Assembly (NCBI RefSeq): GCF_026240905.1
Contig: NZ_JAPEVI010000003.1
Coordinates: forward strand, 1,116,001 to 1,180,000
Length of the DNA stretch: 64,000 bases
Direction: 5' to 3'
Origin: Roseibium salinum
GTDB lineage: Bacteria; Pseudomonadota; Alphaproteobacteria; Rhizobiales; Stappiaceae
Under the pieces are notes generated by a model that was not told the DNA's origin, did no database searches, and saw only the letters and a program-made list of their open reading frames with translations. Both the position numbers and the translations under genes were made by a program. Positions 46,614 through 56,445 of the stretch are shown here, in pieces (the stretch's first letter is position 1; each line of letters begins with the position of its first letter).

Positions 46614-47528
46614 TCACCGGTCCGGAACAAACGGCTTGCCGAGACACGCTGGCGTATTGACCAGCGTCAGTCTGCGGTTCGCCGAAATGAGTACAAGCAC
46701 CAGAATAGTCGCCAGGTACGGCAAGCTGGACAGCAACTGCGACGGTATATTCAGTTCGATGGCCTGGGCGTGCAGGTTGAGCACGCTGACTGCTCCGAAG
46801 AGATAGGCACCGACGACGACCCGCAGCGGCAGCCACGACGAGAACACAACGAGTGCAAGGGCAATCCAGCCCCGGCCCGCGGTCATGTTTTCCACCCATT
46901 GAGGCGTGTAGGCGAGCGACATGTAGGCGCCGGCCAGACCGGCGCACGCGCCGCCGAAGAGCACGGCGAGAAACCGGATCTTGATGACCGAATATCCCAG
47001 CGCGTGGGCGGAGCCATGATTGTTGCCGACGGCGCGCAGGATCAGTCCGGAGCGTGTACGGAACAACATGTATGCGACGACCGCGACCAGTGCGAAGCTC
47101 AGATAAACGATCACATCCTGCTGAAACAGTACGGGGCCGATGAAGGGAATGTCCGAAAGCACCGGGATGTCGAGTTTCGGCAGTTTCAGCCCCGGAACAC
47201 CGATATAGGCTTCGCCGATCAGGCCCGAAAACCCGATCCCAAGTATGGTCAGGGCAAGGCCCGTGGCGACCTGATTTGCGACCATGAACAGGACGAGAAA
47301 GCCGAACAAGGCCGCCATGGCCATCCCGGCACAAATCGCCGCAATGATGCCCATAGACCCCGAACCGGTCTGGTTCGCGACCGCGAATCCGACCACGGCG
47401 CCCATGATCATCATGCCTTCGACACCAAGATTGAGAACACCGGAACGTTCGGCCACCAGTTCACCGATGGCGGCAATGAGAAGCGGCGTCGCGGCCGTGA
47501 TGACGGTAAGAAGGACGGCTTCAAACAT
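46614..47528 (-). CDS. Nucleoside ABC transporter permease, second subunit
   Basis: 304 residues, about nine or ten membrane helices, of the branched-chain-type permease family used by BMP transporters (VAERSGVLNLGVEGMMIMGA, NQVATGLALTILGIGFSGL, LRAVGNNHGSAHALGYSV). ATG 47528 overlaps the preceding permease gene by eight bases. It pairs with that permease as a heterodimer. Confidence 0.9.
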   Translation of the reverse strand: MFEAVLLTVITAATPLLIAAIGELVAERSGVLNLGVEGMMIMGAVVGFAVANQTGSGSMGIIAAICAGMAMAALFGFLVLFMVANQVATGLALTILGIGFSGLIGEAYIGVPGLKLPKLDIPVLSDIPFIGPVLFQQDVIVYLSFALVAVVAYMLFRTRSGLILRAVGNNHGSAHALGYSVIKIRFLAVLFGGACAGLAGAYMSLAYTPQWVENMTAGRGWIALALVVFSSWLPLRVVVGAYLFGAVSVLNLHAQAIELNIPSQLLSSLPYLATILVLVLISANRRLTLVNTPACLGKPFVPDR

Positions 47529-48609
47529 GGGTAGCCTCCCCGGCTGTAGTGCGGGGCGAGCCAATGCGGATGCGGTACAGGATCAGCGTGTCGCAGGCGA
47601 GCACGAAGAACAGGAGCAGGCCCTGGATGACACTGGCTATCTTGTTGGAAACGCCCATGGCCGATTGCACGGCCTCGCCGCCGATATAGGAGAGCGCCAG
47701 GACAAAGCCTGCCACGATGATGCCGATCGGGTTCAAACGGCCCAGGAAGGCGACGATAATGGCGGTGAAGCCGTAGCCCGGCGATATGGACGGCAGTAGT
47801 TGGTTCAACCCACCGGAAACTTCCATGATACCGGCAAGTCCGGCAAAGGCGCCGGCCAGCGCGAAGGCGAACAAGGTCAGCCGTTTTGCGGAAAATCCTG
47901 CAAAGCTTCCCGCGCGCGGGCTTTCGCCCATCACCCTGATCTCAAATCCTTTCAGGGTCTTGGCAAGGACAATTGCAAGGACAAGCGCAATGGCGATCGT
48001 GATCGGCGTCGACAGGCTTAGCGCGCGGCCGAAGAGGTCGGGCAACGTGGCGGCATCGGAAAAGAGCCGCGATTCCGGAAAATTGTAACCCTCCGGATCG
48101 CGCCACGGACCGCGCACGAGATAGTCCAGAAGCAGGCTGGCCACATAGACCAGCATCAGGCTTGTGAGGATTTCGTTGGTGTTGAAGCGGGTTTTCAATA
48201 CGGCCGGGATAAGCGCCCAGAGCGCGCCGCCCAATGCACCGAAAATCAACATCAGCGGCAGTGTTGCGGCGTTTTCGAAGGAGGGAAACAGTACCGGCAG
48301 GACCGAGCCGAGCAGTGCGCCGACAATGAACTGCCCCTCGGCGCCGATGTTCCAGTTGTTGGAAAGATAACACACGGCAAGGCCGCAGCCGATCAGGATC
48401 AGGGGCGTCGCCTTGTCTATCGTTGCCTGCAAAGACCATTCCTGGGTAAGCGGTTCAATGAAGAATTTGTAGAGCCCTGCCAGCGGGTCATGCCCGGAAA
48501 TGGCAAAAATCATCCCTGCCGCCACGGCGGTCAGGCCGATGGCGATCAGCGGGGACAGCAGCGCCATGAGCTGGCTGTGTTCTTTTCTTTTCACCAGTTC
48601 GATGCGCAT
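47521..48609 (-). CDS. Nucleoside ABC transporter permease, first subunit
   Basis: 362 residues with ten or so hydrophobic helices. Motifs typical of the BMP-linked permease: LSNNWNIGAEGQFIVGALLG, LKTRFNTNEILTSLMLVYVA, RVMGESPRAGSFAGFS. Its start codon shares one base with the stop of the ATPase gene (TGATG). Together with the neighbouring permease it forms the membrane channel. Confidence 0.9.
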   Translation of the reverse strand: MRIELVKRKEHSQLMALLSPLIAIGLTAVAAGMIFAISGHDPLAGLYKFFIEPLTQEWSLQATIDKATPLILIGCGLAVCYLSNNWNIGAEGQFIVGALLGSVLPVLFPSFENAATLPLMLIFGALGGALWALIPAVLKTRFNTNEILTSLMLVYVASLLLDYLVRGPWRDPEGYNFPESRLFSDAATLPDLFGRALSLSTPITIAIALVLAIVLAKTLKGFEIRVMGESPRAGSFAGFSAKRLTLFAFALAGAFAGLAGIMEVSGGLNQLLPSISPGYGFTAIIVAFLGRLNPIGIIVAGFVLALSYIGGEAVQSAMGVSNKIASVIQGLLLFFVLACDTLILYRIRIGSPRTTAGEATHV

Positions 48610-50156
48610 CAGGCCACCTCCCCTTGCGTTTCGGCACCACCGGCCATGAGCAGCCCGACACGCTCGCGGGTCATGTCTTGCACCGGCTCCGCGGCGGAGA
48701 GGTAGCCCCTCGATATCACGGCGACCCGATCGGCAATCTCGAAGATCTCGTCGAGGTCCTGGCTGATAACCAGAACGGCGGAGCCTGAACGGGCGAGGTC
48801 GATCAACGCCTGGCGGATCAGCGCCGCGGCGCCGGCATCGACGCCCCAGGTCGGCTGGTTGACGATCAGGACGCCGGGTCTGCGGTCCAGCTCGCGGCCC
48901 ACCACGAACTTCTGCAGGTTTCCGCCCGAAAGGGCGCGCGCTTCCGCATCATCATGAGACATGCGCACATCGTAGGTCTTCTTGATCCGCTGTTCGATGA
49001 GGCCGGCCCGGGATTTCGACAGGAAGCTGCCGCTGACAAGATTGTCGCCGGTCCCATGACGGGTCAGAACGATGTTCTGCGAGAGCTTCAAACCCGGCAC
49101 GGCCCCGTGGCCGAGACGTTCCTCGGGAACGAAGGCGGCATTTTGCCTGCGCCGCCAGGTAATGTTCCTGGACCCGCACGGCTGGCCGTCGATCTGGATC
49201 ATGTCCGGCGCCACCAGCATTTCGCCGGAAAGGGCATCGAACAATTCCCCCTGGCCGTTGCCGGCCACGCCGGCGATCGCCACAACTTCGCCGGCTCGGA
49301 TGTCGAGGGAAATGTTGTTCAGTGCCGTCGCAAAGGGTGTCGCGGCTTTTGCGGAAAGGTTGCGCAGCCCCAAGCGGATTTCACCGATCTGTGGTTTTTG
49401 AGCGCTGGCGCTGACCGATGCGACGTCGGCGCCGACCATCATGCTTGCAAGCGAGGCCGCCGTTTCGCGGGTCGGATCGCATTCGCGGACCACCTGGCCG
49501 TGACGCAGAATGGTCGCGTGATGACAGATCCGCTTCACCTCTTCCAGCCGGTGACTGATGTAGAGCACCGCGCAGCCTTCGCCGGCAAGCCGTTGCAGCG
49601 TCAGAAACAGCTGGTCTGCCTCTTGCGGGGTCAAGACCGATGTCGGCTCGTCCATGATGATGAGCTGAGGCTCCTGCAACAGGCAGCGGACAATCTCGAT
49701 CCTCTGGCGAATGCCGACGGGAAGATCGGCGACGACGTCCGACGGCTTGAGCGGCAAACCGTAGTCTCTGGAAACCGATTCGATCCGCTTTGCGAGATCG
49801 GACATGTTGCCCGGGTCGGGCAGCGCAAGCGCGATGTTCTCAACGACCGTCAGGGCTTCGAACAGCGAGAAATGCTGGAACACCATTCCGATGCCAAGGT
49901 CCCGCGCGGCGGCCGGATTGCCGATATCGACCTTTCGCCCCTGCCACAGGATTTCGCCGCCATCGGGTTCGAGCGAACCGTAGAACATCTTGACCAGCGT
50001 GGATTTGCCGGCACCGTTTTCACCCAGAAGTGCATGGATCTCGCCCTTGTTGATGACGAGGTCGACCTTGTCGTTGGCGAGAATGTCGCCGAACCGTTTG
50101 GTGAGCCCCCTGGCGTCCAGCAGTGTGTCCTTATCGGATCTGCCTTGCTGAACCAT
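48609..50156 (-). CDS. Nucleoside ABC transporter ATP-binding protein (two ATPase domains)
   Basis: 515 residues with two ABC domains, as in ribose/nucleoside importers. Domain 1: Walker A GENGAGKST, signature LPVGIRQRIEI, Walker B LIIMDEPTSVLTPQE. Domain 2: a weaker Walker A (GVAGNGQGE), signature SGGNLQKFVVGRE and VLIVNQPTWGVD. Only the first Walker A has the standard lysine, a usual asymmetry. ATG 50156 is preferred over the GTG at 50192. It lies 60 bases after xdhC. Confidence 0.9.
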   Translation of the reverse strand: MVQQGRSDKDTLLDARGLTKRFGDILANDKVDLVINKGEIHALLGENGAGKSTLVKMFYGSLEPDGGEILWQGRKVDIGNPAAARDLGIGMVFQHFSLFEALTVVENIALALPDPGNMSDLAKRIESVSRDYGLPLKPSDVVADLPVGIRQRIEIVRCLLQEPQLIIMDEPTSVLTPQEADQLFLTLQRLAGEGCAVLYISHRLEEVKRICHHATILRHGQVVRECDPTRETAASLASMMVGADVASVSASAQKPQIGEIRLGLRNLSAKAATPFATALNNISLDIRAGEVVAIAGVAGNGQGELFDALSGEMLVAPDMIQIDGQPCGSRNITWRRRQNAAFVPEERLGHGAVPGLKLSQNIVLTRHGTGDNLVSGSFLSKSRAGLIEQRIKKTYDVRMSHDDAEARALSGGNLQKFVVGRELDRRPGVLIVNQPTWGVDAGAAALIRQALIDLARSGSAVLVISQDLDEIFEIADRVAVISRGYLSAAEPVQDMTRERVGLLMAGGAETQGEVA

Positions 50157-50216
50157 GCTCTCCGTCACCTCTGAAAGGATTACTTCCGCCACGCCGTCCC
50201 CCGCGCGTATGCTGCT

Positions 50217-51227
50217 TTATTGACCATGTGGTATATTTTGTGCAAGCCCTTTGCCTGCCGCAGCCTGTTGATGACCGGCTTCGTCCCGTTCAAGCAGGTC
50301 GACGGCTATGCCGGCGGCAATCGCTGCCGGATGTTTTGATTTTATGGCCGTGACCCCAACCGGACAGTTCATTTTTGCAACGAGAGCGTCGCTTATTCCC
50401 CTTGCCTTGAGACGCTTGTGAAACCGGGCTCTCTTGGTTTTCGAGCCTATGACCCCGCAATACGCGAACCGTTGCTGCAGCAAGGATCGTGCCATGATTT
50501 CTTCATCAAGCGCATGGGAATGGGTCATCGCCAGAATGAAGGCTCCATCGGGCGCCTGGTCCACCACCGCAGCCGGATCGGCGACGCACACTTTCGTGAC
50601 ATTTGCCGGCACGGGTCCGGGAAACTGGTGCGCGCGGGCATCGATCCAGGTGACCGCAAAAGGCAATGGCGCGAGGGCCAGAACCAGCGCCCTGCCGACA
50701 TGGCCTGCTCCGAACAGAAAGAGGGGACGGCGGACCGTTCCGAACCTTTCCAGAAGCAATGGATCGCCGCTCTGCGGATCGGTGCCGATGCTGAATGGAT
50801 GTGCCGGCACAGCGTCGGTGAGCTGCCTCTTCAAGACCCTCTCGCCTTGCAGCCGGGCCATGGTCGCGAACGGAACGCCTTCGGCTTCCAGCCGTGCCAG
50901 GTCTCGCGCCATTTCCAGGGCCTGTGCCGTCAGGACCTCAATGGCGAGCTCTGCCCGGCCGCCGCAGCATTGGCCGAGATCCGGACCGAGAGAGACCGAT
51001 TGCCGGATGAATGCCGCCGTTCCGGTCCGGGCGGCTTTGGCAGCGCGGCGGATGGCTTCAAATTCCAGGGTGCCGCCGCCAACCGTGCCGTGATATCCGG
51101 CATCGGCGGTGACCACCATCCGTGCGCCCGTTTCTCGCGGCGTGGAGCCATCGGCGCGCGAAACGGTGACCAGGGCACAGGCATCGCCGCGTTTCAGGCT
51201 GTCAGCGATATGCGTCCAGACATTCAT
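50217..51227 (-). CDS. xdhC: XdhC, molybdenum cofactor insertion chaperone for xanthine dehydrogenase
   Basis: 336 residues. It binds and sulfurates the Mo cofactor before insertion into XdhB. N-terminal CoxI-like domain (ALVTVSRADGSTPRETGARM, GTVGGGTLEFEAI, LGPDLGQCCGGRAEL) and C-terminal Rossmann domain (LFLFGAGHVGRALVLAL, YCGVIGSKTKRARF) are both present. Its ATG overlaps the xdhB stop (ATGA). The upstream open extension inside xdhB is rejected. Confidence 0.93.
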   Translation of the reverse strand: MNVWTHIADSLKRGDACALVTVSRADGSTPRETGARMVVTADAGYHGTVGGGTLEFEAIRRAAKAARTGTAAFIRQSVSLGPDLGQCCGGRAELAIEVLTAQALEMARDLARLEAEGVPFATMARLQGERVLKRQLTDAVPAHPFSIGTDPQSGDPLLLERFGTVRRPLFLFGAGHVGRALVLALAPLPFAVTWIDARAHQFPGPVPANVTKVCVADPAAVVDQAPDGAFILAMTHSHALDEEIMARSLLQQRFAYCGVIGSKTKRARFHKRLKARGISDALVAKMNCPVGVTAIKSKHPAAIAAGIAVDLLERDEAGHQQAAAGKGLAQNIPHGQ

Positions 51228-53563
51228 CGGGCCGCCTTCCTGCGCCGCATGTCCTGAACAGCCTTCATGATCGCTTCCGGTGTGGCCGGCGCGTCGAGTG
51301 TCGGGACTTCGCCCGGCCTGAGGCTGGCCACGGCATCGTTGATTGCACAAAAGACCGCATTGGCCAGCATCAGCGGCGGCTCGCCGACGGCCTTGGAACG
51401 GTAGACCGTCTTCTCAGGATTGCCGTTTCCGTCATAAAGCCGGACATTGAAGCGCTCGGGAAGGTCGGAAGCCGTCGGGATCTTGTAGGTCGACGGCGCA
51501 TGCGTTCTCAGGCGCCCTCTGTCGTCCCAGACCAGTTCCTCGGTTGTCAGCCAGCCCATGCCCTGCACGAAGCCGCCTTCGATCTGGCCAAGGTCGATGG
51601 CCGGATTGAGCGAATGACCGACATCATGAAGGATATCCACCCGGTCCACCGTCATTTCGCCGGTCATGGTGTCGATCGTCACTTCGGCGCAGGCTCCGCC
51701 GAAGGCGAAATAGAAGAAGGGTCTGCCGGTGGCGCTTTCGCGGTCCCAGGTGATGCCCGGGGTTGCATAGTACCCGGCATGAGACATCTGAATACGTGCC
51801 ATATGCGCGTGTTTGGCGATCTCGGCCAGAGAGAAGCTCTGGTCACCGACGAGAACCTTGTTGTCGCCGAAATGAATGACGCTCGGTCCACACTGATGCC
51901 GTTCACAGATGAAATCGATCAGCCGGCCCTTGATTTCCCGCGCGGCGTTTCTGGCCGCCATGGCGTTGAGGTCGGTTCCGGACGATGCCGCCGTCGGTCC
52001 GGTGTTGGGAACCTTCGACGTGTTGGTCGCCGTGATCCGTACCTTGTTCAGGGTGACGCCGAATTCTTCCGCCACGACCTGCGCGACCTTCTGATAGAGC
52101 CCCTGCCCCATCTCCGTCCCGCCATGGTTCAGGTGAACCGAGCCGTCCGTATAAAGATGCACCAGAGCTCCGGCCTGGTTGAGATGCTTCAAGGTGAAGG
52201 AAATGCCGAATTTGACCGGCGTCAGGGCAAGCCCCTTTTTCAGGACCGCATTTTCGGCGTTGAACGCTGCAACCTCTTCCCGGCGCAGCCAGTAGTCCGA
52301 GCTCTCTTCCAGTTGTGAAATAAGGTCGTGCATGACCTCGTATTCTTCAACGGGCATACCGTAGGGCGTCAGGTTGCGCTCGCCGTCATAGAAGTTCAGT
52401 TTGCGGATCTCGAGCGGGTCCTTGCCGAGCCTGATGGCGATCGCGTCGATCATCCGCTCGGCCGCAAGCATGCCCTGAGGTCCGCCGAAGCCTCTGAAGG
52501 CGGTGTTGGAACAGGTATCCGTGCGCAGGCGCCGGGACCGTATCGCCGCGTCCGGATAGAAATAGCTGGAGTCAGCGTGAAAAAGAGTGCGGTCGTTGAC
52601 GCCGAGCGAGAGGTCGACCGAGTAACCGCAACGTGCCAGGAACTCCATGTCCACGGCACGGATCCTGCCTGATCCGTCGTGCCCGACTTTCCATTCGACC
52701 TTAAAATCATGCCGCTTGCCGGTCATGATCATGTCGTCGTCGCGATCAAGGCGGATCTTGCAGGTTCTGCCGGTCCGGCAGGCCGCGAGCGCTGCCAGGC
52801 TCGCCCACTGGTTCGCCTGGGACTCCTTGCCGCCAAAACCGCCTCCCATGCGGCGCACCTCGGCGGTTATCGCCGCATCTGGCACGCCGAGCACCTTGGC
52901 AACCGTGTGCTGGATCTCGCTCGGGTGCTGGGTTGAGGAATAGACCAGCATGCCGCCATCTTCCTGCGGCTGCGCCATGGCGATCTGGCCTTCCAGATAG
53001 AAATGCTCCTGGCCGCCGATATACATGGTGCCCGAGAGGACTTCTTCTGCCGCCTGCATGCCGGTTTCGGGTGATCCGCGGCGGAATTGATAGTCCGGCA
53101 GCACGGTCGTGTCGGCGTCCACGGCATCGTCCGCCGTCAGGATCGGGGTGATGGGGGAAACATCTATTTTCGCCTTGAGCGCTGCCTTGCGGGCGGCTTC
53201 ACGGGTCACGGCCACAACGGCAAAGACAACCTGGCCATAAAACTGGATCTCGTCCTTCGCCAGAACCGGGTCGTCGCCAAAGGCGGAGGAGCAGTCATTC
53301 GTGCCCGGAATGTCGCCCGCCGTCAGCACCGCAACCACGCCGGGGACAGAGCGAACTTCATCAAGGTCGATGGACTGGATTCTGCCTCGTACCGCGTCCC
53401 GCGCCCAGCCCGGCACCACATGAAGCGTGTCGGCGGGCTCCACCATGTCATCGATATAGGTGGCTGTCCCGCGCACATGTTTTTCCGCACTGTCATGCGG
53501 CAGCGCCTTGCGCACGTGCTTCAGGTTTGTTGCCAGGTTTTTGCGGTCAAGCGGCGCGGTCAT
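51224..53563 (-). CDS. xdhB: Xanthine dehydrogenase molybdopterin subunit
   Basis: Catalyses hypoxanthine and xanthine oxidation to urate. The 779-residue protein has Mo-site motifs: RMGGGFGGKESQA, TAFRGFGGPQGM, HGGTEMGQGLY, GTDLNAMAARNA and the catalytic Glu in AVGEPPLMLANAV. Its start lies inside the last codons of xdhA, so the two are coupled. The length fits bacterial XdhB (about 780). Confidence 0.95.
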   Translation of the reverse strand: MTAPLDRKNLATNLKHVRKALPHDSAEKHVRGTATYIDDMVEPADTLHVVPGWARDAVRGRIQSIDLDEVRSVPGVVAVLTAGDIPGTNDCSSAFGDDPVLAKDEIQFYGQVVFAVVAVTREAARKAALKAKIDVSPITPILTADDAVDADTTVLPDYQFRRGSPETGMQAAEEVLSGTMYIGGQEHFYLEGQIAMAQPQEDGGMLVYSSTQHPSEIQHTVAKVLGVPDAAITAEVRRMGGGFGGKESQANQWASLAALAACRTGRTCKIRLDRDDDMIMTGKRHDFKVEWKVGHDGSGRIRAVDMEFLARCGYSVDLSLGVNDRTLFHADSSYFYPDAAIRSRRLRTDTCSNTAFRGFGGPQGMLAAERMIDAIAIRLGKDPLEIRKLNFYDGERNLTPYGMPVEEYEVMHDLISQLEESSDYWLRREEVAAFNAENAVLKKGLALTPVKFGISFTLKHLNQAGALVHLYTDGSVHLNHGGTEMGQGLYQKVAQVVAEEFGVTLNKVRITATNTSKVPNTGPTAASSGTDLNAMAARNAAREIKGRLIDFICERHQCGPSVIHFGDNKVLVGDQSFSLAEIAKHAHMARIQMSHAGYYATPGITWDRESATGRPFFYFAFGGACAEVTIDTMTGEMTVDRVDILHDVGHSLNPAIDLGQIEGGFVQGMGWLTTEELVWDDRGRLRTHAPSTYKIPTASDLPERFNVRLYDGNGNPEKTVYRSKAVGEPPLMLANAVFCAINDAVASLRPGEVPTLDAPATPEAIMKAVQDMRRRKAAR

Positions 53564-55027
53564 GGTCAGCCTCCCGCTTTGCCAGGACCCGCAGCTCCTC
53601 CGGCGCGGTGCCGCTGATCTCCATCAGCGACTTTGCAAGCAGCGCCCTGGCGGTTTCCATCCGGTATTCGGCGCCGGCCCGCATGTCGGTTATCGGCGCG
53701 AAATCGGATAGCAGCGCCTGCATTCCCTCCCCCAGGTAGAGGGATCGTCCAGCAACGCGCCCTTAAGGGCCGCTTCGGCCCCTCCGGCGCGTTTCGGGGT
53801 GGGCGCCATGCCGCCATAGGCGATCCGGGCCGAGAGTATGACGCCGTCCTCGATCGTATACCGGAATGCACCCATGACCGCGGAAATGTCCTGATCGAAC
53901 CGTTTGGAGATCTTGTAGCAACGGAAGGCCTGGTTGGCTGACAGGCGCGGGACGAAGAGCCCCGTGACGAACTCGCCGTGCAGGCGATTCTGCTTGCCGT
54001 AGTCGATGAAGAATTCCTCCAGAGGCAGGGCCCGTGACCCCTCTGCAGATTGCAGCTCCAGTGTCGCCCCGAGCGCGATCAACGCGGGAGGTGTATCTCC
54101 GATGGGAGACCCGTTGGCGATATTGCCGCCGACCGTTCCCAGGGCCCGAACCTGTTTGGATCCGATGCGTCTCCAAAGCTCTCCGAGGTCCGGGGAGATC
54201 TCCGTCATCGCTTCTTCCGTTGCCTGGTAAGTCGCCGTCGCGCCGATCAGGACGCCTGACGGACTGCTTTCCACCCGGTCCAGACCTTCGATTCTTCCGA
54301 GCCAGATCATCTTGGGCAGCTCACGCAGCTGTTTCGTGATCCAAAGACCGACATCGGTGGCTCCTGCCACGAGGGTCGCATCGGGGTGCTGGCCGTAAAG
54401 CGCCGCAAGGCCGTCGAGCGTGGCCGGCGAGGAAAAGAAAGCTTCGCTGTCGCCGATGAAGATGTCGCGGCTGTCCGCAAGGACCTTGAGCTTTTCGCGC
54501 GTCTCGTTCGCCCGCCAGGAAAAGACGTCGTCGGCAGCGTCGAAACAGGCATCCAGCGCCGCGTCGATGATTGACCGGTATCCTGTGCAACGGCAAAGGT
54601 TGCCCGCCAGCCAGTCGGTGACGGTCTTGCGCGAGCGCGGCGCGTCTTCGGCGTGGTAGAGCGTGAACAGCGACATGATGAAACCCGGCGTGCAGAAACC
54701 GCACTGCGAGCCGTGAAATTCCACCATGGCGGCCTGGACAGGGTGAAGCCTGTCGTCCTGGGCCAGGTCTTCGACGCTCACCAGTTCAGCACCGTCGATC
54801 ATGCCCAGAAGCTGGATGCAGCTGTTGACGGGCCTGTAGGTCAGCCTGCCTTCCACAAGTCGGCCGACGGCAACCGTACAGGCGCCGCAATCGCCCTCGC
54901 CGCAGCCTTCCTTCGTCCCGGTTTCGTGGCGGCGGAGCCTCAGGTAGTCGAGAACCGTTTCGGTCGGACCGACATTTTCCAGTTCGATGATTTCGCCGCC
55001 CTTGAGAAAGCGGATGGTATCGCGCAT
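53547..55027 (-). CDS. xdhA: Xanthine dehydrogenase iron-sulfur/FAD subunit, frameshifted in this sequence
   Basis: Transfers electrons from XdhB to NAD+. Two [2Fe-2S] sites ([10 protein letters not shown]...C and [11 protein letters not shown]...CRCTGY) lead to the FAD domain ([36 protein letters not shown]). After DDPSTWG the frame runs to an early stop at 53690. Restoring one G in the run at 53729-53733 gives [20 protein letters not shown] and a normal end at 53547 overlapping xdhB, for 493 residues in all. A homopolymer error is likely. It starts three bases after hiuH. Confidence 0.93.
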
Positions 55028-55030
55028 CGC

Positions 55031-55381
55031 TCAACTCCCCCGGTAAGTCGAATAGCCGTAAGGCGACAGCAGCAGCGGCACGTGGTAGTGGCCGTCCTGC
55101 TCGGCAATGCCGAAGCGGATCGGGATGACATCCAGAAACAGCGGCTCAGGCAAGGCTTCGCCGGTTGTCCTCAAGTAGTCGCCTGCAAAGAAGCGCAGCT
55201 CATAAGTGCCGGTTGCGAAGGTGCTTGCCTCGAGGATCGGGCGGTCGACACGGCCATCATCATTTGTCTCGTGAGCGGAGATCATTTCTGGCTTATCGCC
55301 CTGTGACCAGAGTTCGATTCTCAAGCCCCGGGCCGGCCTGCCCAAAGCAGTGTCCAGAACGTGCGTCGTCAAACGCCCCAT
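55031..55381 (-). CDS. hiuH: 5-hydroxyisourate hydrolase (transthyretin-like)
   Basis: Hydrolyses the unstable product of urate oxidation to OHCU. The 116-residue protein has the family landmarks: [12 protein letters not shown] near the start with its catalytic His, [24 protein letters not shown] with the C-terminal YRGS tetrapeptide that separates HIUases from transthyretin. AGGAG precedes ATG 55381. It is the first gene of the purine operon. No urate oxidase gene is in the window. Confidence 0.95.
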   Translation of the reverse strand: MGRLTTHVLDTALGRPARGLRIELWSQGDKPEMISAHETNDDGRVDRPILEASTFATGTYELRFFAGDYLRTTGEALPEPLFLDVIPIRFGIAEQDGHYHVPLLLSPYGYSTYRGS

Positions 55382-55476
55382 AAGTCTCCTCCCTCGCGCG
55401 GCAACGTGCCGCAAAGCCGCCACAAAAACTGTGCCTTAAAAAAGCGCGGAACCAAAGCGCTCATTTGAGAGCTTAA

Positions 55477-55495
55477 TGATGCCTATTTGGCATCA
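55477..55495. promoter_or_regulatory. Inverted repeat upstream of hiuH, possible LysR operator
   Basis: TGATGCC-TATTT-GGCATCA is a perfect 7-base inverted repeat overlapping the last codon of the LysR gene and about 96 bases before the hiuH start. It fits an LTTR-type box. A terminator role is less likely, as no T-run follows. Confidence 0.4.
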
Positions 55496-56439
55496 AGCGC
55501 AGGAAGTTGATCCTTTAAGGCGTACACGGCATGATCGAAAAACATGCCGGGTGCCAGGGCCAGCGCGCGCAAGGAAGATGTTACCACACAGAGCCGATCC
55601 GCCTGAAGAGGCGTGTCCGAAAGCGGCTTGAAGACCAACACTCCGGACGCAAGATCGTCTTCGCAGCCGATCAGGGTCTGAAAGCCGATTACCTGTTCCT
55701 CCCGGGCGAGCGCCCGCATCAGACGCAGCGAGTTGGCCTCGACATAGGTCCGCGAGGCTCCCGGGATCCGGCGACGTACCTGATCGAGGCGTGTGCGGAT
55801 CGAAAGACCCTCGGAAGGCAATGCGACCGGGTATTTCAGACAATCCTGCAGGCTGAGCGATTTTGCTCCCGCAAGGGGATGACCGGGGGCCATCAGCGCA
55901 CCGATCACCAGCTCATGCTCGAAGGCGATCGTAAGGGCTGAGGTTTCCGGCGGGTCAAAGGTGAAGCCGACATCGGCTTCCGCCGCTTCCACCTTGCTTG
56001 CCGCTTCCTGCGAGGACGAGATCGACACGTTCACATGGATGCCGGGATAGCTCTTGCGAAAACCGCTGATGACCGCCGGAAGCAGTTTTTCCGCGACGCT
56101 CTCCACGGAGGCGATCGATACGGTTCCGCGGCGCAGGCCCTTGAGCGCATCGAGCTCGGCGACCGTTCCTTCAAAGTCCGAATACGTCCGGCGGATATGG
56201 GCAAGCAGCAATTCGCCCGCCTGAGACAGCCTGATGCGGCGCCCGACCCTGTCGAAAAGCTGCAAGCCGAGCGCTTCTTCGAGCCACAGAATCTGGCGGT
56301 TGACCGCCGATGAGGCGACATTCAGCTGGCGCGACGCCGCCCGGATCGATCCGGCCTCCGCGGCCGCCAGGAAATAGCGCATGGCCGGGCTGTAGAGATT
56401 GCGCGAAAGATCCTGAGCCCGGCCTGGACGCGTTTTCAT
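55483..56439 (-). CDS. LysR-family transcription regulator
   Basis: 318 residues with an N-terminal winged HTH (FLAAAEAGSIRAASRQLNVASSAVNRQILWLEEALGLQLFDR) and a two-lobed effector domain. It is directly upstream of hiuH on the same strand, so it may regulate the purine operon; this is inferred from position. The HTH is preceded by 16 residues rather than the usual few, so a later start is possible. Confidence 0.87.
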   Translation of the reverse strand: MKTRPGRAQDLSRNLYSPAMRYFLAAAEAGSIRAASRQLNVASSAVNRQILWLEEALGLQLFDRVGRRIRLSQAGELLLAHIRRTYSDFEGTVAELDALKGLRRGTVSIASVESVAEKLLPAVISGFRKSYPGIHVNVSISSSQEAASKVEAAEADVGFTFDPPETSALTIAFEHELVIGALMAPGHPLAGAKSLSLQDCLKYPVALPSEGLSIRTRLDQVRRRIPGASRTYVEANSLRLMRALAREEQVIGFQTLIGCEDDLASGVLVFKPLSDTPLQADRLCVVTSSLRALALAPGMFFDHAVYALKDQLPALDAK

Positions 56440-56445
56440 GCCGCC

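Noticed and set aside
48954..50174. 406-codon plus-strand frame opposite the nucleoside ATPase
   Set aside because: Shadow; the minus-strand gene has full Walker and signature motifs.
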